The notes: generated by a model from the letters alone, not told the origin. DNA of 64,000 bases from Clostridium sp. CAG:628 (GCA_000438415.1 FR902240.1:66514-130513); one strand, 5' to 3'; shown: positions 7,813-17,170, numbered from the stretch's first letter. Made by a program: numbers and translations.

Positions 7813-7875
7813 ATTTTCACTCCCTTATTCTATTAAGATTATACTATAAAAATTAAAAAAATAAAAGAGAAGAAA

Positions 7876-8424
7876 TTAAATACTTCTCATTTTATCCATA
7901 TCTTTATAAGGATTATCTTTATCAATTCTATCAGTAAACATAATTCCATCTAAGTGATCCATTTCGTGTTGAAAAGCAACACTAATTTCTTCTCTCACAC
8001 GTTCTTCCTTATAATTACCATTTATATCATAAAATCCAACTGTAATTCTAGCATGTCTTGGAACAATACCATCAACTTCTCTGTTAACACTTAAACATCC
8101 TTCTCCTTCTTCGACATAAATAAGCTCATTAGAATAACTAATAAGTTTTGGATTAATTACTGTATACTCGGTAAAACTACCATCTTCATTTTTATATGAA
8201 ATAATAAATATTCTTTTTAAAACACCAAGTTGACAAAAAGCAAGTCCCATTCCAGGTCTTAAATCCAACTCTTCACATTTTTTATCATCTTGACTAAGTC
8301 TTAAATATTCATATGCATCATCAATTAATTCTAAATATTTTTTATCTAATGGAAAACTAACTTCTGTACTTACTTTATGTAAGACACTTTCCTTTTCATC
8401 TAATATATCTACTAATTTTAGCAT
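7876..8424 (-). CDS. def: peptide deformylase
   Basis: 182 residues from the ATG that gives MLKLVDILDE. The upstream GTG and ATG overlap the GAGGTG ribosome site and are not used. All three PDF motifs are present: GMGLAFCQ (Gln binding loop), EGCLSV (metal Cys) and QHEMDHLDG (HExxH, two metal His and the catalytic Glu). It removes the formyl group from nascent proteins. The insertions between motifs are those of the longer Gram-positive type 2 enzymes. It is transcribed from its own promoter, divergently from thyA. Confidence 0.95.
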   Translation of the reverse strand: MLKLVDILDEKESVLHKVSTEVSFPLDKKYLELIDDAYEYLRLSQDDKKCEELDLRPGMGLAFCQLGVLKRIFIISYKNEDGSFTEYTVINPKLISYSNELIYVEEGEGCLSVNREVDGIVPRHARITVGFYDINGNYKEERVREEISVAFQHEMDHLDGIMFTDRIDKDNPYKDMDKMRSI

Positions 8425-8448
8425 GAACATCACCTCAATTACGCTAGT

Positions 8449-8477
8449 ATTGTACCAAAAAAATTACTAAAAATCAA
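8449..8477 (-). promoter_or_regulatory. promoter of def
   Basis: Read on the minus strand: TTGATT (8477-8472), 17 bases ending in TTGG, and TACAAT (8454-8449). Confidence 0.7.
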
Positions 8478-8551
8478 TATTTTCTGCAAATTAAAATAAT
8501 TCATTGATTTAAAGAAATAAAAATGTTATTCTTTTATTGGAGGTAATATAA

Positions 8552-9634
8552 ATGCTAAAATGGGATGAAGAATATTTAAGACTATGTAGAAAAATATTAA
8601 GTGAAGGAAAAGAGGTTGAAAATAGAACTATTAATAATACCATAAAGATACCTAGTTATAATTTTAATTTAGATGTAAGTAAAGAGTTTCCAATTTTAAC
8701 TATAAAGAAGTTGTATAGTAGACAGGCTTTTCTAGAATTACTTTGGATTTATCAAGTTGGAAGCAATGATGTTAATTGGCTTCAGGATAGAAAAGTTAGT
8801 ATTTGGGATGAATGGAAAATAGATGAGTCTGGTTATTGGAATGCTTTTCAAAAACAAGTAAATATAGATGGGTCACACGAAATCAAAGAAATTCATAAAT
8901 ACTTTGGTAAAGAGTACGCTGGTACTATAGGTGAAGCATATGGCTATATTGTAAACAAATATAAAGGTGTAGATAGAGTACTTGATATAATTAAAAATCA
9001 CCCTGAAGCAAGAGATAACGTAATGAGTTTATGGTATAATTGTCACTTAGATAAAGGAGTTATGAGACCTTGTGTGTGGGCACATGAAGTAGACATAACT
9101 AATGGAACACTAAATATGTATGTACATCAAAGAAGCTGTGATGTACCTTTAGGTCTACCATTTAATGTAACACAGTTTGCAGCCTTAATGCAAATGTATG
9201 CAAGAGTAGGTGGATATAAAGTAGGAACACTTAGTTGGAGTATCAAGGATGCTCATATCTATACAAATCAAGTAAGTATGATTAAAGAACTTTTAGAAAG
9301 AGGAAAAAGTCTTGCAATATATGAAGGTTATAAAAATAAAATGTGGATGGAAGGACAAATAGAAAACTACAAAGAAGAGTATGAGAAAATATTAAAAACC
9401 TTAACAAAAGAAGAGCTTTTAAATTTAAAGAAAGGTGTAGTACCTGAAGTATTAAAGGATGTTGATTTAAAACTAAAAATATGTGATTATGTACTTAATC
9501 CACCAAGTCCGGAATTATGGTTAAATCCAGATGTAAAAGATTTCTATAAATTTAATAATGATGATGAATGTAAAGATATTAAAGTACTAAACTATAAAGA
9601 TTTAGGAAAAATAGATATACCGGTAACAGAATAA
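8552..9634 (+). CDS. thyA: thymidylate synthase
   Basis: 360 residues, longer than the 264-residue E. coli enzyme because of insertions. It makes dTMP from dUMP with methylenetetrahydrofolate. The catalytic Cys lies in MRPCVWAHE (the usual His after Cys is Val). The phosphate-binding QRSCDVPLGLPFNVTQ and the D-HIYTN base-recognition segment are intact, so the protein should be active. Ribosome site TTGGAGG. It overlaps folA by one base (TAATG), so translational coupling keeps dTMP synthesis and dihydrofolate recycling together. Confidence 0.93.
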   Translation: MLKWDEEYLRLCRKILSEGKEVENRTINNTIKIPSYNFNLDVSKEFPILTIKKLYSRQAFLELLWIYQVGSNDVNWLQDRKVSIWDEWKIDESGYWNAFQKQVNIDGSHEIKEIHKYFGKEYAGTIGEAYGYIVNKYKGVDRVLDIIKNHPEARDNVMSLWYNCHLDKGVMRPCVWAHEVDITNGTLNMYVHQRSCDVPLGLPFNVTQFAALMQMYARVGGYKVGTLSWSIKDAHIYTNQVSMIKELLERGKSLAIYEGYKNKMWMEGQIENYKEEYEKILKTLTKEELLNLKKGVVPEVLKDVDLKLKICDYVLNPPSPELWLNPDVKDFYKFNNDDECKDIKVLNYKDLGKIDIPVTE

Positions 9635-10128
9635 TGAAACTAACAATAATTGCAGCCATAGGTAAAAATAACGAACTTGGAAAAAATAATGATTTAATCT
9701 GGCATATAAAAGAGGACTTAAACTTCTTTAAAGCAATAACTGAATTTAATTATATTGTAATGGGAAGAAAAACATTAGAAAGTTTACCAAAAAAACTAAA
9801 AAATAGAAAATATATAGTTATCTCTAGAACACTTAAAAGTTGTGAAGATTACATTGTATATAATAGTATAGATGACTTTCTAAATAATTTCACTCCAGAA
9901 AAAAATAGAAGTGTATACATAATTGGAGGTGCTTCTATATATAAAGAAATGCTTCCATTTACAACTAATATGTTAATAACACATATAAATAGCGAAAGTG
10001 AGTGTGATGAATACTTTCCGGAAATACCTGTGTCTTTATTTAAAGGTATCGAAATTGGTAAGTATTATGATGAAAAAAATAACCTCACTTATACAAGAAA
10101 ATTTTATATACAAAAAAAGGAAGACTGA
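9634..10128 (+). CDS. folA: dihydrofolate reductase
   Basis: 164 residues, normal length. MKLTIIAAIGKNNELG, NDLIWHIKEDLNFFK (substrate-binding acidic residue), MGRKTLESLP (NADPH-binding) and YIIGGASIYKEML are all present. It regenerates tetrahydrofolate consumed by ThyA, whose stop codon it overlaps. Confidence 0.95.
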   Translation: MKLTIIAAIGKNNELGKNNDLIWHIKEDLNFFKAITEFNYIVMGRKTLESLPKKLKNRKYIVISRTLKSCEDYIVYNSIDDFLNNFTPEKNRSVYIIGGASIYKEMLPFTTNMLITHINSESECDEYFPEIPVSLFKGIEIGKYYDEKNNLTYTRKFYIQKKED

Positions 10129-10141
10129 ACTTCCTTTTTTT
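10112..10141. terminator. bidirectional terminator after folA
   Basis: A-run plus GGAAG (to 10123), a 6-base loop, CTTCC (10130-10134), then T7. Confidence 0.85.
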
Positions 10142-10322
10142 AGTTATTATAGTTTAAGAAACCTGCTCCAAAAACTACAACTAATAAAATAAATAGAACT
10201 AATATAATAGCGGCACCATAACCATATCCACCATTACCATAACCATAGTTTCCATAACTAGGACAGCAGTAATTATTGTATCCAGTGTTTCCATATCCAC
10301 CACTATAACCATAATAATACAT
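10140..10322 (-). CDS. small Gly/Tyr-rich membrane protein, YjcZ-like
   Basis: 60 residues, strong AAAGGAGGG site. The first 36 residues are rich in Gly and Tyr (YGYGNGGYGYG), followed by one membrane helix (AAIILVLFILLVVVFGAGF). This layout is that of the tiny YjcZ-type proteins of Bacillus, first seen in sporulating cells. Here two adjacent Cys are unusual. The role is unknown. It may hint at a sporulating ancestor. Confidence 0.65.
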   Translation of the reverse strand: MYYYGYSGGYGNTGYNNYCCPSYGNYGYGNGGYGYGAAIILVLFILLVVVFGAGFLNYNN

Positions 10323-10449
10323 AAAAACCCTCCTTTTACTTTCTATAATAATATAAGCAAATTTGTAAATTTTGACATTATTATAGACTATTTTAAAAAA
10401 AATATTTTGAAAAACTATTTATTTGTGTTATTATATATATAGTGATAAT

Positions 10450-11610
10450 ATGAAGAAAACAAGTATATTTAGTAAAATTGATAAACCACTATTTATAATG
10501 TGTATTTTATATAGTATAGTAGGAGTGATTATGGTACTTAGTGCTTCTAGCGTAAGTGCTGTTTTAAAATACAAAGAAAGTCCATATTACTTTTTTACTA
10601 GACAACTTGTTTTCATCGTAATAAGTTACATAGTAGGCTTATTTATAATACTAAGAATGCCCATTAAAACATATAAAAAATTAGTACCATTTGCTTTATT
10701 TGGAGTATTTTTATCACTTGCATACTTACTTATAAGTGGAGACTACACTAATGGTGCCCGTTCATGGATAGACTTAGGTTTCTTTAGTTTACAACCGAGT
10801 GAATTTGCAAAAACAGTTCTAGTTCTCTTTATGGCAATATATTACGGTAATATGGTAGATAAGAAAAATGTTAAATATGAGTTTTTTGTCCCACTAGGTA
10901 TTGCGATAATTATATTCTTTTTAGTAGCCTTACAACCTGATCTTGGAACGGCTATCATAATTGCAGGTATAGTATTTCTAACATTCCTAGCAATTCCATT
11001 TCCTAGTAATCAACTAGCAAAAACCCTAAAAATAATCGGAGGGACAGTTGCAGTTTTAATGATGGTATTCATTCTAAGTGGGAGTGATTTCTTAACAGAT
11101 ATGCAAAAATCACGTCTAACATTTAAAGCACCATGTACAAGATACACAGAAGAAACAGGTTACCAAGTATGCAATGGATTTATAGCAATAAATAACGGAG
11201 GCTTATTAGGCAAGGGACTGGGTAACTCAACACAAAAATACTTATATTTACCAGAAGCACATACAGACTTTATATTTCCAATAATGGTTGAAGAAATGGG
11301 TCTAATATTTGGAATAATATTTATATTTGGTTATATGTATATATTATGGAGAATAGTAAAAATTGCTAAAAGAAGTTATAACTTGAGAAACTCAATAATA
11401 TGTTATGGAATAGCAATATATTTATTCTTACACTTAATGGTTAATTTTTTAGGTATACTAGCACTTATCCCTCTTACAGGTGTACCAGTACCATTCTTAA
11501 GTTATGGTGGCTCATTTACAGTTAATGTAATACTTTCAATGTTTATAGTACAAAGAGTTTCCGTAGAAAATAACATAACAAAACTAAAAAGAGAAATGTC
11601 AAGAATATAA
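10450..11610 (+). CDS. ftsW: FtsW/RodA/SpoVE family peptidoglycan polymerase
   Basis: 386 residues from ATG 10450; the preceding GTGATAAT is a weak ribosome site. About ten membrane segments of the SEDS family are visible. Diagnostic parts are GARSWIDLGFFSLQPSEFAK, ALQPDLGTA, PEAHTDFIFPIMVEEMG and VPVPFLSYGGS. SEDS proteins polymerise lipid II together with a class B PBP. The family members differ little, so FtsW versus RodA rests on the closer fit of the loops. It lies away from the dcw cluster at 44 kb, where pbp2B resides. A possible promoter (TTGAAA 10407, TATTAT 10429) would give a leader of only about 9 bases. Confidence 0.88.
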   Translation: MKKTSIFSKIDKPLFIMCILYSIVGVIMVLSASSVSAVLKYKESPYYFFTRQLVFIVISYIVGLFIILRMPIKTYKKLVPFALFGVFLSLAYLLISGDYTNGARSWIDLGFFSLQPSEFAKTVLVLFMAIYYGNMVDKKNVKYEFFVPLGIAIIIFFLVALQPDLGTAIIIAGIVFLTFLAIPFPSNQLAKTLKIIGGTVAVLMMVFILSGSDFLTDMQKSRLTFKAPCTRYTEETGYQVCNGFIAINNGGLLGKGLGNSTQKYLYLPEAHTDFIFPIMVEEMGLIFGIIFIFGYMYILWRIVKIAKRSYNLRNSIICYGIAIYLFLHLMVNFLGILALIPLTGVPVPFLSYGGSFTVNVILSMFIVQRVSVENNITKLKREMSRI

Positions 11611-11617
11611 AAATAAT

Positions 11618-11655
11618 AAAAATCTTCAAATTTTGTAGAAGATTTTTTCTTTTTA
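11618..11655 (+). terminator. terminator of ftsW
   Basis: AATCTTC (11621-11627), a 10-base loop, GAAGATT (11638 on), then TTTTTCTTTTT. Confidence 0.85.
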
Positions 11656-11681
11656 AGATATAATAATATACGTGATGTATT

Positions 11682-14204
11682 ATGAAAATGAGTGAAGTAG
11701 ATATTAATATGTTAAGTCCAATGATGAAAGAATACTATAAAACTAAAAGTGAATACATGGATGTTTTATTATTCTATCGTCTAGGAGACTTTTATGAAAT
11801 GTTTTTTGAAGATGCAATAACTGCAAGTCATGAACTAGAACTAACATTAACTGGCAAAAATGCTGGTTTAAAAGAAAGAGTACCAATGTGTGGAGTACCA
11901 CATCATGCAGTAAACGTATACCTAGAAAAACTAATTGACAAAGGTTACAAAGTTGCAATATGTGAACAAGTAGAAGACCCAAAAACAGCAAAAGGAATAG
12001 TAAAAAGAGAAGTAGTAGAAATAGTAAGTAAAGGAACTCTTACAAATACTGAATCACTTGATGAAACAAACTATAACTTTATAGGTTTCATTACTGACTA
12101 TAACTATGTATATGCATTATCATATTTAGACTTATTAAGTGGTAAAGTTTATTGTACTTTTATAAGTCATGACAAAGAAAAACTACTTAGTGAAATAGTT
12201 AGTTTAAGTATAAAAGAAATAGTAGTAAATTCTAACTTTGATAACGAATTAATTTTAAATCTAAAAAAATATAACATATTTGTAAGTTATTATGACAAAG
12301 ACACATCTAACATAAATAGAAATAAAGTTAGTTGTTTAAACGATGCGAAATTAGAAAATAACACATTAAAACTAATTAGCTATATTACATTTAACCAAAA
12401 GAAAGAAATAAAACATCTTATGGACCCAGTAATAGTAGACTCTAAAATGTATTTAAGTTTAGATAAAGAGTGTATAAGAAATTTAGAATTAGTAGAAACA
12501 ATAAGAAACAAAGATAAAATGTATAGTTTATTATGGTTTCTAGATAAAACAAAAACAAGTATGGGGTCTCGTTTATTAAGAAAATTTATATTAAAACCTA
12601 GTGTACAACTTGATGAAATAAATCATCGTCATGATTTAATAGAATTATTTAATAAAGAATATCTAATTAGAAGTGAATTAAGAGATTATTTTTATCAAAT
12701 ATATGACTTAGAAAGATTAGTAGGTAAAGTATCAATTAACAGCTTAAATGGAAGAGATTTATTACAACTTAAAAGTAGTTTAGGAGTACTTCCTGATATA
12801 AACTTATGTTTAGAGTCCCTACATTTAGATAAACTAGAAACATTTACCGACCTATATAACTTGCTTGAAGAGTCTATAGACTTAGATGCACCTATAACTA
12901 TTAAAGAAGGAGGTATCATCAAAGAAGGTTATAATGCTGACTTAGATACTTTAAAAAACATTAGAAAAAATGGTAAAGATTATATAAGTAAATTTGAAAG
13001 TGAAGAAAGAGAAAGAACAGGTATTAAAAACTTAAAAGTTGGTTATAACAAAGTATTTGGTTATTATATAGAAGTTAGTAAAGGACAAGCAGATAATGTA
13101 AAAGAAGAATTTGGATATATTAGAAAACAAACAATAAGTAATAGCGAAAGATTTATAACACCCTCTTTAAAAGAAAAAGAAGATATGATACTTAATGCCG
13201 AAGATAAAATAAAGGAATTAGAATATTCTATCTTTTTAGAGATAAAAGAAACAGTAAGTAAATATATTAGTAGTTTACAAAAGTTGAGTGATAGAATTGC
13301 ATTTTTAGACTGCATGATAAGTTTAAGTGTAGTAAGTGATGAAAATCATTTTGTAAGACCAACAATTAGTACTAATCATGAATTAAGAGTACTAGAAGCA
13401 AAACATCCAGTAGTAATGAAAGTGATAAAAGATGACTATGTAAGTAATGACATAATTATGGATAATGATACATCTATTCTTATGATAACTGGACCAAATA
13501 TGAGTGGTAAAAGTACATATATGAGAACTCTTGCAATAATAGTAATATTAAATCAAATAGGTTGCTTTGTTCCAGCAAGTACTGCAGTTTTACCAATTTT
13601 TGATAAGATATTTACTAGAATTGGAGCATCTGACGACTTAGTAGGTGGAGAAAGTACATTCATGGTTGAAATGAAAGAAAGTGCAAGAGCCCTTAAAAAT
13701 GCAACAATAAATAGTTTAATACTATTTGATGAATTGGGTCGTGGAACAAGTACATATGATGGAATGAGTTTAGCAGGTAGTATAATAACTTACGTAAGTA
13801 AATACATAAAATGTAAAACAATGTTTAGTACTCACTATCATGAACTTACTAAAATGAGTGAGTATATGCCTGATATTAAAAATGTGCATGTAAGTATTAA
13901 CGAAACAGAAAGTGGAGTAGTATTTCTACATAAGGTTCTTGATGGAGCAGTCGATAGAAGTTATGGAATAAATGTCGCATTGCTTGCTGGTCTTCCTGAA
14001 GAAGTAATAGATGAAGCAAAAAAACTATTATCAACTTATGAAAGTACAAGTAAAACTGAAAAGAAACACATAAAACAATTTGAATTAGACTTAGAAACTC
14101 CTGTAAAAGACCCATTGAGAGAATTTTTAAGAAACATAAATCCACTTGAAGTAACACCAATGGAAGCCTTAAAACTCTTAGATGAAATGAAGAAAATTAA
14201 ATAG
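11682..14204 (+). CDS. mutS: DNA mismatch repair protein MutS
   Basis: 840 residues, normal for MutS1. Mismatch-binding domain I has LLFYRLGDFYEMFFEDA (the Phe-x-Glu wedge). Later come connector, lever and clamp domains. The ATPase has Walker A GPNMSGKST (from residue 604), STFMVEM, Walker B LFDELGRGTSTYDG and THYHEL. It recognises mispairs and starts repair; mutL is not in this window. It is expressed alone, between the ftsW terminator and the terminator shared with rnhC. Confidence 0.97.
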   Translation: MKMSEVDINMLSPMMKEYYKTKSEYMDVLLFYRLGDFYEMFFEDAITASHELELTLTGKNAGLKERVPMCGVPHHAVNVYLEKLIDKGYKVAICEQVEDPKTAKGIVKREVVEIVSKGTLTNTESLDETNYNFIGFITDYNYVYALSYLDLLSGKVYCTFISHDKEKLLSEIVSLSIKEIVVNSNFDNELILNLKKYNIFVSYYDKDTSNINRNKVSCLNDAKLENNTLKLISYITFNQKKEIKHLMDPVIVDSKMYLSLDKECIRNLELVETIRNKDKMYSLLWFLDKTKTSMGSRLLRKFILKPSVQLDEINHRHDLIELFNKEYLIRSELRDYFYQIYDLERLVGKVSINSLNGRDLLQLKSSLGVLPDINLCLESLHLDKLETFTDLYNLLEESIDLDAPITIKEGGIIKEGYNADLDTLKNIRKNGKDYISKFESEERERTGIKNLKVGYNKVFGYYIEVSKGQADNVKEEFGYIRKQTISNSERFITPSLKEKEDMILNAEDKIKELEYSIFLEIKETVSKYISSLQKLSDRIAFLDCMISLSVVSDENHFVRPTISTNHELRVLEAKHPVVMKVIKDDYVSNDIIMDNDTSILMITGPNMSGKSTYMRTLAIIVILNQIGCFVPASTAVLPIFDKIFTRIGASDDLVGGESTFMVEMKESARALKNATINSLILFDELGRGTSTYDGMSLAGSIITYVSKYIKCKTMFSTHYHELTKMSEYMPDIKNVHVSINETESGVVFLHKVLDGAVDRSYGINVALLAGLPEEVIDEAKKLLSTYESTSKTEKKHIKQFELDLETPVKDPLREFLRNINPLEVTPMEALKLLDEMKKIK

Positions 14205-14220
14205 TCTTCTATAGAACATA

Positions 14221-14259
14221 AAAAAACACTGATTAGGAAATAATCCTTTCAGTGTTTTT
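14221..14259. terminator. bidirectional terminator between mutS and rnhC
   Basis: AAAAAACACTGA (14221-14232) pairs with TCAGTGTTTTT (14249-14259). The rnhC stop codon lies in the loop. Confidence 0.85.
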
Positions 14260-15153
14260 AAAACTAATTTTAGCAATATTATTAAGTATATCTTTACCTT
14301 TTTCTTTAACGATAAGTTTACCAACTTCATCTACCTTAACTCCAGCACCTTTAGGAATAGACATGTCTAGTTCCTTTTCTAGTTTTTCTTGTTCCTTTAA
14401 GAAAAGGTATCTACTTATAATACTTGCACATGCAACACTCAAGTTTTTATCTTCTGCTTTAGTAATAAAAGTAATACCAGTAACTTTATTAGGTACCTCT
14501 TTTAAATAGTTATAATATACACCAGGCAAACAGAATTGGTCAACTATTATCTTTTGGTAATCATAACCTTTATTCTTCATTTTATATAACATCTTATTGT
14601 GCATTATTGCTTTAACCTTATTCATGTTAATTCCTTTATTAACCCATTCATTATATTCTTTATTAGTAAGTATAATACTTTCATAAGGAATTTTTTTCAT
14701 AATAATAGGTGCTGCACTAAGTATCTTTTTATCAGTAAGTTTTTTTGAGTCATGTACTCCTAAACTTTCTAAGAATTTAATATTAGATTTATCCATATAA
14801 CAAGCTGTTACAACTATTGGAAGAAAATAGTCTCCTGTTCCAACTTCATCACTACCAATACTAGAGTAGTAGTAATATGTTTTATCTATACTATCTTCTT
14901 TCTTTTCTTCAGTACTTCTTGTGTCAACTTCTACATTATTAAAAAACTTTTCTTGATCTTTCCACATATTTGCGTCCACGTCAGCACTAATTCCTTGAAA
15001 CATAACTTTACCACTTTCATATAAAGTAACTACAGTATCCGCTTCCACTGCTTGAAATATAGCATAAGGTGGAGTTTTTTCCTTTCTTTTATCCATATAA
15101 TATTCTATCATTTTCTCTTTAATATTATCACTTACTTTAAAAACTATTGTCAT
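14233..15153 (-). CDS. rnhC: ribonuclease HIII
   Basis: 306 residues. An N-terminal TBP-like substrate-binding domain (to about residue 85, ending TPPYAIFQAVEADT... MFQGISADVDA) precedes the RNase H fold. The catalytic signature is GSDEVGTGDYFLP, with VHDSKKL and the later VDQF acid. HIII cleaves RNA in RNA-DNA hybrids and is typical of Firmicutes that lack rnhA. GAGGTGACTT precedes the ATG. Confidence 0.95.
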   Translation of the reverse strand: MTIVFKVSDNIKEKMIEYYMDKRKEKTPPYAIFQAVEADTVVTLYESGKVMFQGISADVDANMWKDQEKFFNNVEVDTRSTEEKKEDSIDKTYYYYSSIGSDEVGTGDYFLPIVVTACYMDKSNIKFLESLGVHDSKKLTDKKILSAAPIIMKKIPYESIILTNKEYNEWVNKGINMNKVKAIMHNKMLYKMKNKGYDYQKIIVDQFCLPGVYYNYLKEVPNKVTGITFITKAEDKNLSVACASIISRYLFLKEQEKLEKELDMSIPKGAGVKVDEVGKLIVKEKGKDILNNIAKISFKNTERIIS

Positions 15154-15260
15154 AAGTCACCTCTAGATAAAATTCTATCATAAAATTGTTTATTTTTCTA
15201 TTCTTTTGTTATGAAAACCTAATGATTTACAAATATAAATAAGCATATTGAGTCATAAAA

Positions 15261-15392
15261 GTGTTTGAAAATATTGGTATTATATTAATAATTATTTTCA
15301 TTTTTCTCTTTTTCACATTCATATATTATAAAATTCATAATAAAATATATCAAATGATAAATGAACTCAACAAATTTGATTTCCAAAACTAA
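15261..15392 (+). CDS. possible 43-residue single-pass membrane peptide
   Basis: The 416-base gap between rnhC and the cvpA-like gene holds a GTG-started frame. Its first half is one strong hydrophobic helix (IGIILIIIFIFLFFTFIYY), followed by a charged, helical tail ending KFDFQN. Upstream TTGAG is a weak ribosome site 8 bases away. A hairpin that could end its transcript lies just after. It could be a real small membrane protein or chance in AT-rich DNA; the clear helix-then-tail layout favours real. Confidence 0.4.
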   Translation: MFENIGIILIIIFIFLFFTFIYYKIHNKIYQMINELNKFDFQN

Positions 15393-15406
15393 GCAAAAAG
15401 ATACAC

Positions 15407-15428
15407 TTTTGGAAAAATCTTTCCAAAA
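15407..15428. terminator. perfect hairpin, possible terminator of the small ORF
   Basis: TTTTGGAAA (15407-15415), AATC loop, TTTCCAAAA (15420-15428). The following DNA is T-rich but not an unbroken run. A second weak palindrome (GATTTTTT/AAAAAATC) follows at 15438-15455. Confidence 0.4.
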
Positions 15429-15464
15429 CTTTACTTTGATTTTTTGTAAAAAATCATTATTGTA

Positions 15465-15493
15465 TTGAACAACGTATTTACTTGTGGTAAACT
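15465..15493 (+). promoter_or_regulatory. promoter of the cvpA-trxA pair
   Basis: TTGAAC 15465-15470, 17 bases ending TGTGG, TAAACT 15488-15493. Confidence 0.6.
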
Positions 15494-15569
15494 ATGTATG
15501 AAAGTGCTAAACAAAAAAATATGAAAAAAATATTTGATTTAGTACATATTATAAAAAGGAGGAAAATTT

Positions 15570-16181
15570 ATGAATATTGTAGATGCTGTCTTAATAATAA
15601 TTATTATGATAGGTGCATTAGATGGTGTAAAGAAAGGGGCTGTAAGAAGTTTAGTAGGACTTTTTGGTAGTATAGTTGTTATCTTCTTATCATGGATACT
15701 AAAAGGAAGTTTAGCAAATATTTTAATAGGTGCTTTACCACAACTTGGAGGAAATGCTGCTCTTAGTGTTGTAGTTTATCACATACTATCATTTATTATT
15801 CTTTTAATAGTATTTAGTTTAATCTATCAATTAATACTTAAAGTCACAGACGTTATTGAAAGATTATTAGACGCTACTGTTATATTAGGTTTTGTTTCTC
15901 GTATAGTAGGTGGATTAGTCGGAGCTATAACAACATATATAGTTTTATTCTTTATACTATTTATAATTAGTGTATTTAATATTAAATTTATAAATGAAAG
16001 TAAAGTAAATAACTTTATGCTAGAAAAAACACCAATTGTCGCACCAGTAGTAAAAGATACATGGGAAGGTATAAAAGAAGTATATAAATCAAATAATACC
16101 GAAGAAGCACTAAGAATACTTTTTGAAAAGAATTTAATAAATGAAAAGAATATGAATAAAATATTAAAGAAAGGTGAATAA
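15570..16181 (+). CDS. CvpA family membrane protein
   Basis: 203 residues, AAAGGAGG site. Four membrane segments, starting with the family opening MNIVDAVLIIIIMIGALDGVKKGAVRSLVGLFG and including GFVSRIVGGLVGAITTYIV. CvpA/YshB proteins were first linked to colicin V export, but in Firmicutes their role is unclear and may be envelope-related. A cytoplasmic or extracellular tail of about 60 residues follows the last helix. Two bases separate it from the thioredoxin gene, so they form an operon. Confidence 0.8.
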   Translation: MNIVDAVLIIIIMIGALDGVKKGAVRSLVGLFGSIVVIFLSWILKGSLANILIGALPQLGGNAALSVVVYHILSFIILLIVFSLIYQLILKVTDVIERLLDATVILGFVSRIVGGLVGAITTYIVLFFILFIISVFNIKFINESKVNNFMLEKTPIVAPVVKDTWEGIKEVYKSNNTEEALRILFEKNLINEKNMNKILKKGE

Positions 16182-16183
16182 AA

Positions 16184-16483
16184 ATGATATATTATAAAGG
16201 AGAAGATTTTGATAATTTAATTAGTAAAGGAAACTATTTAGTTGACTTCTATGCTGACTGGTGTGGACCATGCAAAATGCTTGGAAGTGTTTTAGAAACT
16301 ATTAGTGACATTGAAATAATTAAAGTAAACGTTGATGAATATCCAGTACTTGCAAGTAGATTTAAAATAATGAGTATTCCTCATTTAAAGTTCTTTAATG
16401 ATGGAAAAGAAATTGACCATATAGTAGGTTTTGTTGATAAAGAAACAATAGAAGAAAAAGTTATGGAATTAAATAATTTATAG
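16184..16483 (+). CDS. trxA: thioredoxin
   Basis: 99 residues with the WCGPCK active site at about residues 26-31, the cis-Pro loop MSIPHLKFF and the FYADWCGPC strand context. It lacks a signal peptide, so it is a cytosolic disulfide reductase. It is slightly shorter than E. coli TrxA (109) at the N-terminus. It is the second gene of the cvpA-like operon. Confidence 0.9.
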   Translation: MIYYKGEDFDNLISKGNYLVDFYADWCGPCKMLGSVLETISDIEIIKVNVDEYPVLASRFKIMSIPHLKFFNDGKEIDHIVGFVDKETIEEKVMELNNL

Positions 16484-16573
16484 TTATTATATGTTAGAAA
16501 TTAAAAAATACTAAAAGATGTATTTCTAAAATGTATTTATTAATAGTAATAATGAATTAGTATTAATAAAAAA

Positions 16574-16602
16574 TTGACAAAATGTACAAAATAAGGTATA
16601 AT
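16574..16602 (+). promoter_or_regulatory. strong promoter of the 16630 gene
   Basis: TTGACA 16574-16579, 17 bases, TATAAT 16597-16602. The ribosome site (GGGGTG, 16617-16622) can pair with CACCTC at 16604, but most of that arm lies upstream of the expected +1, so RNA sequestration is unlikely. Confidence 0.85.
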
Positions 16603-16629
16603 ACACCTCATTAAATGGGGTGCTTTTTA

Positions 16630-17142
16630 ATGAAAGAATATTTAAATGTTAATAAAAGTAAATTTGGGGAAAATATGATAAAACATTATGAAATGAAAAA
16701 TGTTTTACAAATGTTTGATGCATATAATAAGAATGATTTAAAAATTAAAACAATTATATTGACTGATGATGCAATATTAGAAATGAATAACTTGATTAAA
16801 GAAGAAAAAGAAATAATATTAGATAAAAGTGTTTTTAAAATAGATAAAGTTATTAGAAAAAATATAAACCCATTAACTAGTAATTATATAATAATGTTAA
16901 AATTAGTAAACTTAGATATTGTAACTACTAAAGATATCAGTTCTTATTTTATTATAAAAGAAGTAGATATTTATCTAAAAGAATTTACTAAAAAAAATAT
17001 TAATATTACTTTAAAAATTGTAAGAGATTTATTAAAGAGTAATTTAAATGAAATTAAAAGAGTATTTGATATTACTAAAGTAAAAGATTATGATATTACA
17101 AGTGTTAATGAGTATACTTATAAATTAACAAAGATTAAATAA
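16630..17142 (+). CDS. hypothetical protein
   Basis: 170 residues, soluble, Lys/Ile/Asn-rich, with a consensus promoter and ribosome site. Segments such as KIKTIILTDDAILEMNNLI and INPLTSNYIIMLKLVNLDIV suggest an alternating alpha/beta fold. There are no Cys, His or other catalytic motifs that stand out. I do not recognise it. It precedes queA by 28 bases without a terminator, so it may be co-transcribed with queuosine synthesis genes, which says little about its own job. Confidence 0.6.
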   Translation: MKEYLNVNKSKFGENMIKHYEMKNVLQMFDAYNKNDLKIKTIILTDDAILEMNNLIKEEKEIILDKSVFKIDKVIRKNINPLTSNYIIMLKLVNLDIVTTKDISSYFIIKEVDIYLKEFTKKNINITLKIVRDLLKSNLNEIKRVFDITKVKDYDITSVNEYTYKLTKIK

Positions 17143-17170
17143 TGTGGTATAATTTTATGGGAGAAGAAAT

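Noticed and set aside
11743..14160. Minus-strand frames across mutS
   Set aside because: Antisense shadows of a clearly coding gene, without ribosome sites or recognisable domains. The same holds for antisense frames over rplS, tgt, the calcium ATPase, typA and the 55647 gene.
15154..15569. CRISPR array or replication origin in the AT-rich gap
   Set aside because: No repeated units with spacers and no clustered DnaA boxes; only hairpins, a promoter and a possible small ORF.
16604..16628. RNA thermometer or riboswitch hairpin CACCTCA/TGGGGTG before the 16630 gene
   Set aside because: Most of the 5' arm lies upstream of the transcription start expected from the -10 box, so it would not be in the RNA.
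17143..17170. preQ1 riboswitch in front of queA
   Set aside because: The gap is only 28 bases and shows no preQ1-type hairpin and pseudoknot.
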